From Bacteroidota bacterium (GTDB lineage Bacteria > Bacteroidota > Bacteroidia > Chitinophagales > Chitinophagaceae): a stretch of DNA of 64,000 bases. Below, in pieces: positions 8,742 to 17,810 of this stretch. A model generated the notes under the pieces. It worked only from the letters and a program-made list of their open reading frames with translations, was not told where the DNA came from and searched no databases. Each line of letters starts with the position of its first letter. The first letter of the stretch is position 1. Made by a program: the position numbers and the translations under genes. The DNA lies in assembly GCA_016706595.1 (NCBI GenBank), contig JADJJH010000003.1, forward strand, positions 186,001 to 250,000. The letters run 5' to 3'.

Positions 8742-11477
8742 TTATCTAAACAAGGTAATATCTCCTTTTTCAACTATCGAAGTGCCGGTTGCAAACGTAA
8801 TGCGTATGTAGTAGAAGTAAACTCCGGTTTCAGCCTTAACACCTTTATAATAACCATTCCATCCAAAGTTCACATCATCCGATTCAAATACTCGATTTCC
8901 CCATCGATTGTAAATAATGGTTTCAACATGAGCATTGTGTAATCCTACAACATGAAACACATCATTTCTTCCATCTCCATTTGGTGTAAATGAATTAGGT
9001 ATAAAGTACTGATCACATGGGTCTGTATATAATGTAATGGTATCAGTTGCCTTACAACCAAATGAAGTTGTTACCGTAGTGCTTACCAAAGTTGTATCAT
9101 AAATAATCATCGTGGCATCGTTATAATCGTAACGAATAAAATATTCTAACGGTGTCCAAGCATAATTCGAGTTGGCAATAAAATCAGTACTTAAATGCAC
9201 TTCATCTGTTTCGCAATACACAATTTTATTATCTTTTGATATGATATTAGCAGTAGGTAATTCATGCACTTCAATAATGGCGGTGTCAATATTTGAGAAA
9301 CAACCCAAGTTATCACATTGGATAGTTACAATTTTGGTACCTGTGCTTCCCCATGAAAGAGTTAATGGCCCGGCTGTTGAAGTACTGCCTGAAACCAAAT
9401 TAGCGCCATTTAAATTCCAGATATAAACCGGACTAATTGCTGATGTTTGCGCTTCTATCGATGCGGTAGCATCAATACAAATACTACTATCATACAATGC
9501 AATCACTGATGGTGTTTGAATTACATCGATTGTTTTGGAAACCGGTACGCTCACACATCCATTTAAGGTTACCGTAAGTGTAATCGTTTTTGTGCCTGAT
9601 GAATTCCATTTCACGCGATAAGGGCCTACGCCGGTACCACTTAGAATCGCTGCACCTACACCAAAATCATAAGCATAAATATTGGCCGGATTAGATGATC
9701 CTGTATAGGTAAATAAAATACTATCAGAGTTGCAAATTTGTGTTTTATCAGTAATGAAATTTGCAAGGGGTTGTGGCTTAATTGTTAAGTTGAGTGTCAA
9801 TATCGAGTCGCATCCATTTGAATTTAGAATCGTATCTAAATAAGTACCGGCAGTGCTTTGATATACTCCGTTGAATAAATAAGACTGCCCTTGGCAAATA
9901 TCTACGTTTATACTTCCATAAGTGGTGGTGCCAACTAAGAGATTTAGGATAACTAATGAATCGCATCCAACCGAGTTTACTAAAGTATCATAATACGTGC
10001 CGGCAGTAGTTAAAAGATTTCCATTAAATAGATAACCAATTCCTTGACAAATAGAGGTATTGATTGTGAAATTGGTATTAGCACCGACGGTTAAGTTTAA
10101 AGTTACAATCGAATCGCAACCACTAGCTGTAGTTACGGTATCATGATAAGTACCTGCAGCGGTATAAGAAACGCCATTAAATACATAGGCGTTTCCACTA
10201 CAAATACCGGCATTGATGGTGGTAGTTACCGAAGCACCGACGGCTAAATAAAAGGTAATGGTATCAACACAAATACCGGTACCTATTGCAGTTACCTGTA
10301 CAGGCGTATTTCCAAAAGTAACATTATTGCTTATGCCTGTTGTGTTGCTCAAAGGAGCAGTTGAAGTCCAAGACCAACTTAAATTGTCACCGTTAATGAT
10401 AGATACCGGAACTATTGTATTCGCACAAGCAAAAATGGTATCGTTCGATTGATACAGATTGCTGTTGTTCATCCATTTAGGTTTAATTGCATCTAAGGCT
10501 TCGTCTAAAGAAGCCTCGTTTAGAATATAGGCGAAGTTCAATTCTGTACTGTCACCCGGTGCAATATTATCAAGTTTCCAAACTACACCAACGCCAACAT
10601 CTTGAACTAAAGTTCCGGTATAAGTTAAGTCGGGATGTGTACCTGAAAAAATATAACCTAATGAATCGGTTGGTGGAAATAAACCAAAGTCGCAAATAAA
10701 AGGTTTCGAACGACAATCAATAGTACCCAATCCTAAGTAAGCATTCGTATCAGTTACTGCAGTACATCCAACCAAAGTTTTATTTCCCGGGTTCGGTAGT
10801 GCATATGTAATCACATTTGTAGTACTAAAATTACCGGAGATTGATACATCATTATCTGGATCTAAAGTTCGCATGTAATAAACATTGTTAAGAGGTGTAC
10901 CACCGGTATTATAAAACTTAACATTCGCAATAAAATATAATTTGTTTTGCTTTACAATCGTTGTTTGTTTGATGTTTAAGTTGCCAAAACTGCCCGACCA
11001 TAATGAGGTAGTTACGCCGCCCGCTGTAGTTACATATTGATTGGTTCCAGTCAATGTTCCGGTAAACCCGGTTGTTCCGCTAGTTTGATATTCAGAGCTA
11101 TACGCATTACATCGAACGCCGCCAACTTCTATCGACCAACCTTCTTGTGGTGTACCAGGTAAAAAGTAGTCACCAAAATAGGGTGGAGTACCTACTGCCC
11201 ATCCATTCGAATCCCAATCTGCAACAAATCCAAGCGCGGTTGTGTGTTGGATATAAGCTGTAGTTACCGGATTGTAAGTGGTAGCAAACAACGGTGAATT
11301 GTTGGGATGATACCCAATCGGAGCATTTTCAGGTGTTCCGTAAGCACCATTATTGGCAATGCCTATTTCTAAGCGATTTTGTTGTAAAAAACCACAACCG
11401 TTTACCAATTGGGCTTTAAGTTGCAGACTTGTAAAAAAGGTTGTTGCTATTATTAGCAAGGAAAAAGTAAATTTCAT
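8742..11477 (-). CDS. Large T9SS type B (gliding-motility CHU_C) surface protein with tandem repeats
   Basis: The 911-residue product begins with a signal peptide (MKFTFSLLIIATTFFTSLQLKAQ). Residues about 25-400 form a beta-rich head. Three tandem repeats of about 48 residues follow (about 418-562), each with the pattern ICxGxxYxFNGxxxxxAGTYxDTxxxxxGCDSxxxLNL. PKD/Ig-like modules occupy about 570-800. The last 90 residues (IPNSFTPNGDGRNDVF, then YNRWGNRVFES, NGYYKG, TGVYFYYI) are a classic CHU_C domain, the type B sorting signal read by PorU-associated T9SS. It is probably a surface adhesin or matrix protein. Confidence 0.9.
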   Translation of the reverse strand: MKFTFSLLIIATTFFTSLQLKAQLVNGCGFLQQNRLEIGIANNGAYGTPENAPIGYHPNNSPLFATTYNPVTTAYIQHTTALGFVADWDSNGWAVGTPPYFGDYFLPGTPQEGWSIEVGGVRCNAYSSEYQTSGTTGFTGTLTGTNQYVTTAGGVTTSLWSGSFGNLNIKQTTIVKQNKLYFIANVKFYNTGGTPLNNVYYMRTLDPDNDVSISGNFSTTNVITYALPNPGNKTLVGCTAVTDTNAYLGLGTIDCRSKPFICDFGLFPPTDSLGYIFSGTHPDLTYTGTLVQDVGVGVVWKLDNIAPGDSTELNFAYILNEASLDEALDAIKPKWMNNSNLYQSNDTIFACANTIVPVSIINGDNLSWSWTSTAPLSNTTGISNNVTFGNTPVQVTAIGTGICVDTITFYLAVGASVTTTINAGICSGNAYVFNGVSYTAAGTYHDTVTTASGCDSIVTLNLTVGANTNFTINTSICQGIGYLFNGNLLTTAGTYYDTLVNSVGCDSLVILNLLVGTTTYGSINVDICQGQSYLFNGVYQSTAGTYLDTILNSNGCDSILTLNLTIKPQPLANFITDKTQICNSDSILFTYTGSSNPANIYAYDFGVGAAILSGTGVGPYRVKWNSSGTKTITLTVTLNGCVSVPVSKTIDVIQTPSVIALYDSSICIDATASIEAQTSAISPVYIWNLNGANLVSGSTSTAGPLTLSWGSTGTKIVTIQCDNLGCFSNIDTAIIEVHELPTANIISKDNKIVYCETDEVHLSTDFIANSNYAWTPLEYFIRYDYNDATMIIYDTTLVSTTVTTSFGCKATDTITLYTDPCDQYFIPNSFTPNGDGRNDVFHVVGLHNAHVETIIYNRWGNRVFESDDVNFGWNGYYKGVKAETGVYFYYIRITFATGTSIVEKGDITLFR

Positions 11478-11498
11478 ATCGCTTCTTTAGGGAATGTA

Positions 11499-11960
11499 TT
11501 ATAGGTTAATCTTTTCGAATTCGTAAGTATAGAGCAATTCGTTGCTATCGTTGTAAAATGAAAGGGTACAAGCACCTTCTTTAAACTTAGTAAGGTCGTA
11601 AGGTATAAATTCAATTCGATGCGTATTGCTTATTTTGCCATCAAGTTTGTGTTTCCCATTTTGGTCAGAAAAGGTATAATGTAAATTAACGGCCTTAGCG
11701 CAATTCAATGATAAATTGATACGCTTTTCATCCTGCTTGGATATAAAAAAAGTGACTAACTCGGTAGCTCCGACTTTCATATTTTCCGGAATATATTCTA
11801 TTAATCGAAAATTGCCATTTAAGTTGTTTTTATTGAGAGAAGTGATGCCGTTTATGGTTGTCGTTTTCCCATCTGCTCCTTTAGCTTGAATATAATAGCC
11901 TGAACCTGCAAAACATGGTACGGTGATTAAAAAAAGTAAGACGAATACTATTTGTTTCAT
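11499..11960 (-). CDS. Secreted protein of unknown function
   Basis: The 153-residue protein has a clear signal peptide (MKQIVFVLLFLITVPCFA) and no lipobox, so it is probably periplasmic or secreted. The mature part is predicted beta-rich with alternating strands (GYYIQAKGADGKTTTING, AVNLHYTFSDQNGKHKLDG, GACTLSFYNDSNELLYTYEFEKI). No family is recognised. It lies 21 bp upstream of the 911-residue T9SS protein on the same strand, so the two probably share a transcript and may be functionally linked. Confidence 0.6.
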   Translation of the reverse strand: MKQIVFVLLFLITVPCFAGSGYYIQAKGADGKTTTINGITSLNKNNLNGNFRLIEYIPENMKVGATELVTFFISKQDEKRINLSLNCAKAVNLHYTFSDQNGKHKLDGKISNTHRIEFIPYDLTKFKEGACTLSFYNDSNELLYTYEFEKINL

Positions 11961-12343
11961 GTGTTTAGTTTAATTGTTTTTCGTTTGTCAAACTACGTTT
12001 ACAGTCGGGATAATTCGGCTAGAACAATCTCGCTTTGTAATCGGGATCAGTCATGCCTCATTTCATACTGAAGTGTTTGCTTTATATATTATCAAATAAA
12101 GGTACTGCGAATCAGGTAAACATTCAAATAATACCGAAGTGATATCTGTAACACACCAATAATTTGGTCTGAACAGCTATCCAATCGGTAGAAACCACTC
12201 TATGATTTTAATGGTAGTTTGGGCTACCCTAAAAATTAAGTTGGAATTAAGTGTTTACCGCAAGCAAGACGCAAACCTTTTTGATTTCGTTTGAAAATCT
12301 GAATTTTCTTAACTAGAATTTGCAATCAGGTATTAAAACTTCT
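11961..12343. other. Intergenic region without a recognised gene
   Basis: I found no coding frame, RNA gene or strong hairpin here. It is upstream of the secreted protein at 11499-11960 and downstream of the methyltransferase at 12344-13528, so it should hold the promoter for the former; no clear TAnnTTTG box was identified. Confidence 0.4.
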
Positions 12344-13528
12344 TTATAATCCAGCCAATTGTTGCAATTTTTGCTGTAGAATGCCAAAAAACTCCATGCG
12401 GGCTTTTAATTTTTCATGAATTTTTGTTTGAGAAATAGGATTGATTTCATGTAATTCACCAACGATTAATATGTTTTTTGGCGTATGTACATCCGAAATA
12501 AATTCAAATACTTTTACCTTATATCCAAAATATTCTAGTATTAAAGCTCGCATGCTATCCGTAATCATCTCTGCCTGTCGCTCCAATAATATGCCATGTC
12601 TAATAATAAAATCTAGCTCATTTTGTTTTTTAGAAGACACAATAGCCTTTCGAACTTCTTTATGACAACAAGGCGCAACCACTATCAATTTACTGCCGGC
12701 TTCAATGCCTTTATACATTGCATCGTCGGTTGCGGTATCACAAGCATGTAAAGCAATCAATACATCTGTGTTACTGTTATTGAATGAAGCAATGTCGGAC
12801 TGTACAAAATGTAAATTTGTAAATGAATTTTTTAACGCTATTTGATTACATTTTTGAACCAAATCCTCTCGATACTCAACGCCTGTAATATCTACTTCCA
12901 GCTCGAGCGAATCCGTTAAGTAATCATATAAAGCAAATGTAAGATAACCTTTACCCGAACCCATATCACTGATTTGTAGTTTGCCTTCACGCGGCAATTG
13001 TTTTAACATCGGAGCAAGCAATTCAATATAATGGTTGATTTGTCGATATTTATCCTGACCGTGTTTTAATACACTGCCATCTTTAGCCGTAATGTCTAAA
13101 TCATGAAGATAATTTTTCCCTTCTGTAACAATGTGCCGTTGCTTCTGCCTATCATGATTTTCTTGGATTGAATGATGTGATGCAGCTTTTTCTCTGAATA
13201 CCGTTTTCCCGTTTTTCAACACTTCTAATTGTAGGTCTGATGATGTTGTAAACAAATTACAAGTTAAAAATCCATCTGTAAGATAACCGCGCAGATGGAT
13301 AAGCCCATCTTCATAGGTGAAGTTTTTAGTGATATCATTGGTTTTATACCGAAGTGTGAAGCTAAGACTACCCTGTTTTTTAATCATTACTTTTTTGATA
13401 ATGATTTGTTTCAGATTGGGTTCATTGCCTTGATAATTGCCTAAAGTTATTTTAATGAAATTATTTTCAAGCCAACTTGTTTCGAAGGATAGAATGAATT
13501 TTTGAAGTTTGTCGGTTGAAATATTCAC
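12344..13528 (-). CDS. Class I SAM-dependent methyltransferase (Methyltransf_32 type)
   Basis: The 394-residue protein carries a Rossmann methyltransferase domain in its C-terminal two thirds. SAM-binding motif I is ISDMGSGKGYLTFAL (about residues 192-206). Motif IV is VLIALHACDTATDDAM, and IVVAPCCHKEVRKAI has the paired cysteines characteristic of Methyltransf_32 proteins. The N-terminal 150 residues (predominantly strands, then RQKQRHIVTEG) have no recognised family. Related proteins are eukaryotic- and bacteria-wide putative RNA methyltransferases; the substrate is not established. It is divergent from the polyprenyl synthase gene. Confidence 0.82.
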   Translation of the reverse strand: MNISTDKLQKFILSFETSWLENNFIKITLGNYQGNEPNLKQIIIKKVMIKKQGSLSFTLRYKTNDITKNFTYEDGLIHLRGYLTDGFLTCNLFTTSSDLQLEVLKNGKTVFREKAASHHSIQENHDRQKQRHIVTEGKNYLHDLDITAKDGSVLKHGQDKYRQINHYIELLAPMLKQLPREGKLQISDMGSGKGYLTFALYDYLTDSLELEVDITGVEYREDLVQKCNQIALKNSFTNLHFVQSDIASFNNSNTDVLIALHACDTATDDAMYKGIEAGSKLIVVAPCCHKEVRKAIVSSKKQNELDFIIRHGILLERQAEMITDSMRALILEYFGYKVKVFEFISDVHTPKNILIVGELHEINPISQTKIHEKLKARMEFFGILQQKLQQLAGL

Positions 13529-13627
13529 AGGCGTTAAATTTACATCAAGATTTGAATTAATAGGTTAGGCTTTGAAGAATTTGAGTCTAGAATTTCATTT
13601 TCAATGCTTTTCAATTATTTTTACCAC

Positions 13628-14593
13628 ATGCATGCATTTAATGAGTTTGTTGACGAGTTTGAACAATTTTTTTCTCAACATCAATTTCCCGAATTTCCGA
13701 ATACGTTATACGAACCATGTTCTTATTTGTTGAATATGGGCGGTAAACGGGTTCGACCGGTTTTATGTTTGATGAGTCATGAGTTATTTGCCGATATCAA
13801 CGATAATGTAAGAAACACGGCAGTAGCCATTGAGTTATTTCATAATTTTACTTTAATGCATGACGATATCATGGATCATGCCCCACTTCGGAGAGGAAAT
13901 CCAACCGTGCATGAAAAATATGGTAATGCAACCGCCATACTTTCGGGCGATGTGATGAACATTTATGCTTACGAACATCTCAATAAATTAAATACTGAGC
14001 ATATTCATTCGGTGATTCAGTTGTTTAATAAAACGGCCATTCAAATTTGCGAAGGACAGCAATTAGATATGGATTTTGAGAAACAATCATTTATTTCGCT
14101 CGATCAGTATATGCACATGATAGAACTAAAGACTTCGGTTTTATTGGGTGCTTCCATGAAACTTGGTGCCATGCTTGGAGGTGCTACTGATGGTTGTTCG
14201 GAAGTGCTATATACTTTTGGTAAATCTATTGGAATGGCATTTCAATTGATGGATGATTATTTAGATTTGTATGGAGATGCAGCAAAAACCGGAAAGCAAA
14301 TTGGTGGTGATATTTTATCGAATAAGAAAACTTATTTTTCTACTAAAGCTTATGAACTCTCAAACGAACAAGAGCGTGAGACCTTGGCAAATTTATTATT
14401 AAGAAAGGATGATAATAAAGTAAAAGACACGCTGGCTTTTTTTGACTCAAAAGGTGTGAAGCAACTGATCCGAAACGAAATTGATATCTATTCCGAGAAA
14501 GCATTTGCAGCCCTCGAAAAAGCCCCGGTTTTATCGAAACGAAAAGTTCATTTACACGAAATAGCAACTTTGCTTTTGCATCGAGAATTTTAG
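13628..14593 (+). CDS. Polyprenyl (trans-isoprenyl) diphosphate synthase
   Basis: The protein condenses isopentenyl diphosphate with an allylic diphosphate. The first aspartate-rich motif is LMHDDIMD in LMHDDIMDHAPLRRGNPTVH, and the second is FQLMDDYLD followed by KTGKQIGGD. GGKRVRP near the start binds IPP. I prefer the start at 13628 (MHAFNEFVDEFEQFF); an in-frame ATG at 13604 adds eight hydrophobic residues. Length (321-329 residues) fits geranylgeranyl/octaprenyl-type synthases, which supply menaquinone side chains; the exact chain length cannot be told. The gene stands alone on the plus strand between minus-strand neighbours. Confidence 0.92.
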   Translation: MHAFNEFVDEFEQFFSQHQFPEFPNTLYEPCSYLLNMGGKRVRPVLCLMSHELFADINDNVRNTAVAIELFHNFTLMHDDIMDHAPLRRGNPTVHEKYGNATAILSGDVMNIYAYEHLNKLNTEHIHSVIQLFNKTAIQICEGQQLDMDFEKQSFISLDQYMHMIELKTSVLLGASMKLGAMLGGATDGCSEVLYTFGKSIGMAFQLMDDYLDLYGDAAKTGKQIGGDILSNKKTYFSTKAYELSNEQERETLANLLLRKDDNKVKDTLAFFDSKGVKQLIRNEIDIYSEKAFAALEKAPVLSKRKVHLHEIATLLLHREF

Positions 14594-14756
14594 AATCTAT
14601 AACTTACTCCTCTATCCACTTATTACAAAAGAAGTAGATTCTATTTGTAATAAAGAATGTATTCAGATAATCAATTTCGCTGTGTTGATTTTATTTGAAT
14701 TGCATGGCAAAACCATGGCAAAATATGTGAATTAATAGAAGGGTAGGAATAAAAGA

Positions 14757-14872
14757 CCTCAGACGAGTCATGCAAATTTTTCAATTCCAATTGCTATCGG
14801 AAGCGTTGACTTACGTGAATAAAGGGTTTGAACAATTTGCATAATGGTGTATCAGGGCTTTTTGTAATACCC
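14757..14872. repeat. Dispersed repeat R1, copy D (inverted)
   Basis: Read on the minus strand this unit shows the same order as copy A: AAAAAGCCCTGATAC, then CTTTATTCACG, AACGCTTCCGATAGCAATTGG, and GAAAAATTTGCAT. The central palindrome is degenerate here (one arm CCGATAG, other arm altered). It lies between the convergent polyprenyl synthase and FAH-family genes. Just upstream, TTATTACAAA (14620) and TTTGTAATAA (14644) could form a separate hairpin. Confidence 0.6.
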
Positions 14873-14876
14873 CATA

Positions 14877-15488
14877 TTATTTGATCGAAAAATTTAATAA
14901 CTCTTCGTCAAATAAAGTGGCACTTAATTGATCGCCAATTTTTACAGGACCAACACCTTGTGGCGTTCCGGTAAAAATTATATCACCCATATTTAAGGTA
15001 AAGAAACTTGATATATAAGCAATGATCTTTTCAAAGCTATACATGAGATCTGCCGTATTTCCGTTTTGAACTGTTTCACCATTTTTATCTAATTTAAACA
15101 ATAGCGGTTTCGCTTTTTCTTCATTTGATATGGTTTTCCAATTGCCAATCACTGCCGAATGGTCAAAGGCTTTTGCAATTTCCCAAGGCAAGCCTTTTTC
15201 TTTTTGATGTTGCTGTAAATCGCGAGCGGTAAAATCGATTCCTAAAGTGATGGCATCATAATAGGTACTTGCAAATTTTTCTGAAATAGCCTTCCCATTT
15301 TTACAAATCCGTAATACGATTTCACATTCGTAATGAAGGTCATTGGTGAAATTCGGATAATAAAAATCCTTTCCATCACTTAACAAAGCTGTATGCGGTT
15401 TCATGAAAATTACCGGCGAACTTGGAATTTCATTTTGTAATTCTTTAGCATGTTCGGCGTAGTTTCTGCCTACACAAAATATTTTCAT
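14877..15488 (-). CDS. Fumarylacetoacetate hydrolase-family enzyme
   Basis: The 203-residue protein has the FAH fold and metal site: MKIFCVGRNYAEHAKEL, PVIFMKPHTALL, HYECEIVLRI (the E-x-E metal ligands), GIDFTARDLQ (Asp ligand), and IIFTGTPQGVGPVKIGD. This short single-domain form is the YcgM/FAHD1 type, whose members are acylpyruvate hydrolases or oxaloacetate decarboxylases. Which reaction applies here cannot be judged from sequence. It is about 100 bp downstream of pth on the same strand; the intergenic gap makes a shared operon uncertain. Confidence 0.88.
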   Translation of the reverse strand: MKIFCVGRNYAEHAKELQNEIPSSPVIFMKPHTALLSDGKDFYYPNFTNDLHYECEIVLRICKNGKAISEKFASTYYDAITLGIDFTARDLQQHQKEKGLPWEIAKAFDHSAVIGNWKTISNEEKAKPLLFKLDKNGETVQNGNTADLMYSFEKIIAYISSFFTLNMGDIIFTGTPQGVGPVKIGDQLSATLFDEELLNFSIK

Positions 15489-15590
15489 ATGTTTTAGTTC
15501 TTGTTTTTTTATTTGTAATCCTGGTATTTAAAGTCGGGAGAATTCGGCAATAAAAATTTGTTTTGATTTTGCGAATTGTCAATCTTTATT

Positions 15591-16166
15591 TCATGGTTCA
15601 AATTTTAATTGGTTACATGCATTCATCGTTCGTTCTAAACCTATTGTGCAAAAATTTTCTATGATTGTGCAACATGCTTCAGCTTTTTGGTTCACTAAAG
15701 GAATTTCAGCATCTTTCCATTTTCCTAATACATAATCCACTTGCTTTCCTTTTGCAAAATCATTGCCAATACCAAATCGCAATCGAGGATAGTTTTGTGA
15801 ACCAATACTTTCTTGAATACTTTTTAATCCATTATGCCCTCCATCCGAACCCGATGCACGAAGTTTCATCACGTGTAGCGGAAAAGCTAAATCATCTAAA
15901 ATGGTTAAGGTGTTTTCAATCTGAATTTTTTCTTTATCCATCCAATATTTAAAAGCTCTTCCACTTAAATTCATATAGGTAGTGGGTTTTATTAATAGTA
16001 TACTTCGACCTTTAAATTTTATTTCACAAGTATCAGCTAATCGATCACTTACAAAAACACCATGATGCTTTTTTGCAAATACATCTAGCACATCAAAGCC
16101 AATATTATGTCTGGTTTCTGCATATTCGAAGCCGATATTCCCTAGTCCGACAATCAAAAATTTCAT
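15591..16166 (-). CDS. pth: Peptidyl-tRNA hydrolase
   Basis: The enzyme releases tRNA from drop-off peptidyl-tRNA in the cytoplasm. The Pth signature is complete: GLGNIGFEYAETRHNIGFDVLD (catalytic His in RHNIG), KPTTYMNLSGRA, ILDDLAFPLHVMKLRASGSDGGHNGLKS (catalytic Asp and HNG), and RLRFGIGND. Length (191) is normal for the family. The next gene upstream on the same strand is the envelope protein at 16212, only 45 bp away, so co-transcription is possible. Confidence 0.95.
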   Translation of the reverse strand: MKFLIVGLGNIGFEYAETRHNIGFDVLDVFAKKHHGVFVSDRLADTCEIKFKGRSILLIKPTTYMNLSGRAFKYWMDKEKIQIENTLTILDDLAFPLHVMKLRASGSDGGHNGLKSIQESIGSQNYPRLRFGIGNDFAKGKQVDYVLGKWKDAEIPLVNQKAEACCTIIENFCTIGLERTMNACNQLKFEP

Positions 16167-16211
16167 GCGGCGAAAGTACTATCAAAAAGTGAAAGGTCTT
16201 AAGGATACCAA

Positions 16212-16871
16212 TTATTTGATTTTCTCCAATTCGGCTTTTGTTACAATTTTATAATCCTTTGGAATGTCAAAACTACTCAGGTCAATGCTTTTAATTTCAA
16301 CTCGTTGCGCTATAAATTTCATCGACGAGTTATTAGCTGCCTTTACTTCATACTCTAAAGGAATGCCTTTTAGTCCGGGAAACATGGTATTAAAATGTTC
16401 ACTCGATGGAATTAAATCGGCAGTATAATAAAAATTGGCTTTTTCTTTATTTTTATACGTAATCGTTTGTTGTTGACAGCTATAGCCGGCAATTTTTTTA
16501 GTATCAGTTCCGGCTATAAATTCTGCTTTCTCAAACTGTTTATTCTTTTCAAGAACTTCAGTGGCCGTAAGCTGTAACGCATACTTGTCATCATCGTTTA
16601 CATTTAATGAAATGCTTGTGCCAGTTTTATGATTAAAGATAATTACATTATCGTAGCCCGAGTTCATAACCAATTCACGTTTAATAAATCCGGTTTTGAT
16701 TGTGATGAGATAGATACCTTGCGGCTCACTTTCATTATTCAAAAACACATCGTATTTTATCACGCCTTCTGAAAACACTTTTTGAGTGAATCCATGTAAT
16801 GTCGCCAATAAAAAAACAAGCAATAGGGTAGTAAATCGGGTGCATTGCAAAATTTGCCAACGTATTTTCAT
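16212..16871 (-). CDS. Secreted DUF4412/GLPGLI-like envelope protein
   Basis: The 219-residue protein has a long N-terminal signal (MKIRWQILQCTRFTTLLLVFLLATLHGFTQ). The mature region resembles DUF4412/GLPGLI-like Bacteroidota proteins: FSEGVIKYDVFLNN, a strand-rich centre with ISLNVNDDDKYALQLT, then KKIAGYSCQQQTITYKN (the common AGYxCxKA-like motif) and FPGLKGIPLEYEV. Such proteins are beta-sandwich envelope proteins without a known role. It starts 4 bp after the LytTR regulator gene ends, so the two are translationally close and probably one operon. Confidence 0.7.
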   Translation of the reverse strand: MKIRWQILQCTRFTTLLLVFLLATLHGFTQKVFSEGVIKYDVFLNNESEPQGIYLITIKTGFIKRELVMNSGYDNVIIFNHKTGTSISLNVNDDDKYALQLTATEVLEKNKQFEKAEFIAGTDTKKIAGYSCQQQTITYKNKEKANFYYTADLIPSSEHFNTMFPGLKGIPLEYEVKAANNSSMKFIAQRVEIKSIDLSSFDIPKDYKIVTKAELEKIK

Positions 16872-16875
16872 AAAA

Positions 16876-17625
16876 TCAAAGGTTTAAAATTTTCACTAAC
16901 TCTTCTTTCTTTCTTCTGCTCACTTCCAGTTCGGTGTTATCGTTCATCACTAAAGTATTGACATCACCTTTAATAAACTTACTAATATATTTGAGATTTA
17001 CCAGATGTGAATTATGAATCCGACAGAAACCTGATTCGGGCAATATATTTTCAATGTCCTTCAGCGATTTTGAAATCAGAATTTTGTCGTTATTGGTGAG
17101 AAAGATATAGGTATAATTATTGGAAGCCATGCAACGCAAAATATGGTCGAGATGTATAAATTTCAAGCCATCTGAAGTGGGGAAAGCCACTCGGTTGAAT
17201 GGATGATTTTGTTTCATCAATTGAACATTTTCAAAAAGATTCTTAATTTTTTCAAGTGGATTTGAAAAGGCCCTATGCTCTTCAACACGTTGTATGGCAA
17301 TTTTTAATTCTTCAACGTTGATAGGTTTCAATAAATAATCTATGGCGCTAAACTGAATCGCTTTAATGCCGTATTTCGTGTGGGCAGTAGTAAAAATTAC
17401 TTCAAAATTAATATTGGGTATTTTTTCCAAAATATCGAATCCACTCATACCGGGAAGCTCGATATCCATAAAAACTATGTCAGGTTTAAGGACAGATATT
17501 TTTGATACTGCATCTGAAGGTTTGTTGCAAATAGCAATCACCTCAAGTTGTGGCAAGTAGTGTTTTATCAATTCCTCTAATACCTGTGAGCTTGTTATTT
17601 CATCATCAACAATAATAACCCTCAT
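16876..17625 (-). CDS. LytTR-family response regulator
   Basis: Residues 1-120 are a receiver domain: IIVDDEI (acidic pair), PDIVFMDIELPGMSGFD with the phospho-acceptor Asp, TTAHTKYGIKAIQFSAIDYLLKPI with the conserved Lys. Residues about 145-249 are a LytTR DNA-binding domain (FIHLDHILRCMASNNYTYIF to FCRIHNSHLVNLKYISKF). The family binds pairs of direct repeats in promoters. Its sensor, usually a LytS/HisKA_7TM kinase, is not adjacent here. It leads the secreted GLPGLI-like gene with a 4-bp gap. Confidence 0.92.
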   Translation of the reverse strand: MRVIIVDDEITSSQVLEELIKHYLPQLEVIAICNKPSDAVSKISVLKPDIVFMDIELPGMSGFDILEKIPNINFEVIFTTAHTKYGIKAIQFSAIDYLLKPINVEELKIAIQRVEEHRAFSNPLEKIKNLFENVQLMKQNHPFNRVAFPTSDGLKFIHLDHILRCMASNNYTYIFLTNNDKILISKSLKDIENILPESGFCRIHNSHLVNLKYISKFIKGDVNTLVMNDNTELEVSRRKKEELVKILNL

Positions 17626-17699
17626 ATTGTAAAACTAATTCAAATACCTTAAAAGGTATCATTCAATTAACATTATTTTTTCTTCATATTCGGCAGCCT

Positions 17700-17810
17700 A
17701 TGAATTATCTTGCAGCGCATTTCCTGATAGAAATTTGCCTAAAAGACTTGGAATCACAAGCTTCAGATAGGCATATTGAACTTGTTTTAAGAATTAAATT
17801 TATTGCATGA
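17700..17810 (+). CDS. Possible small ORF upstream of rfbF (36 codons)
   Basis: An ATG at 17700 opens a 36-codon frame (begins MNYLAAHFLIEICLKDLESQ) whose TGA overlaps the rfbF start codon in an ATGA arrangement. The overlap suggests translational coupling or a leader peptide. No family is recognised and chance cannot be ruled out. Confidence 0.25.
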   Translation: MNYLAAHFLIEICLKDLESQASDRHIELVLRIKFIA

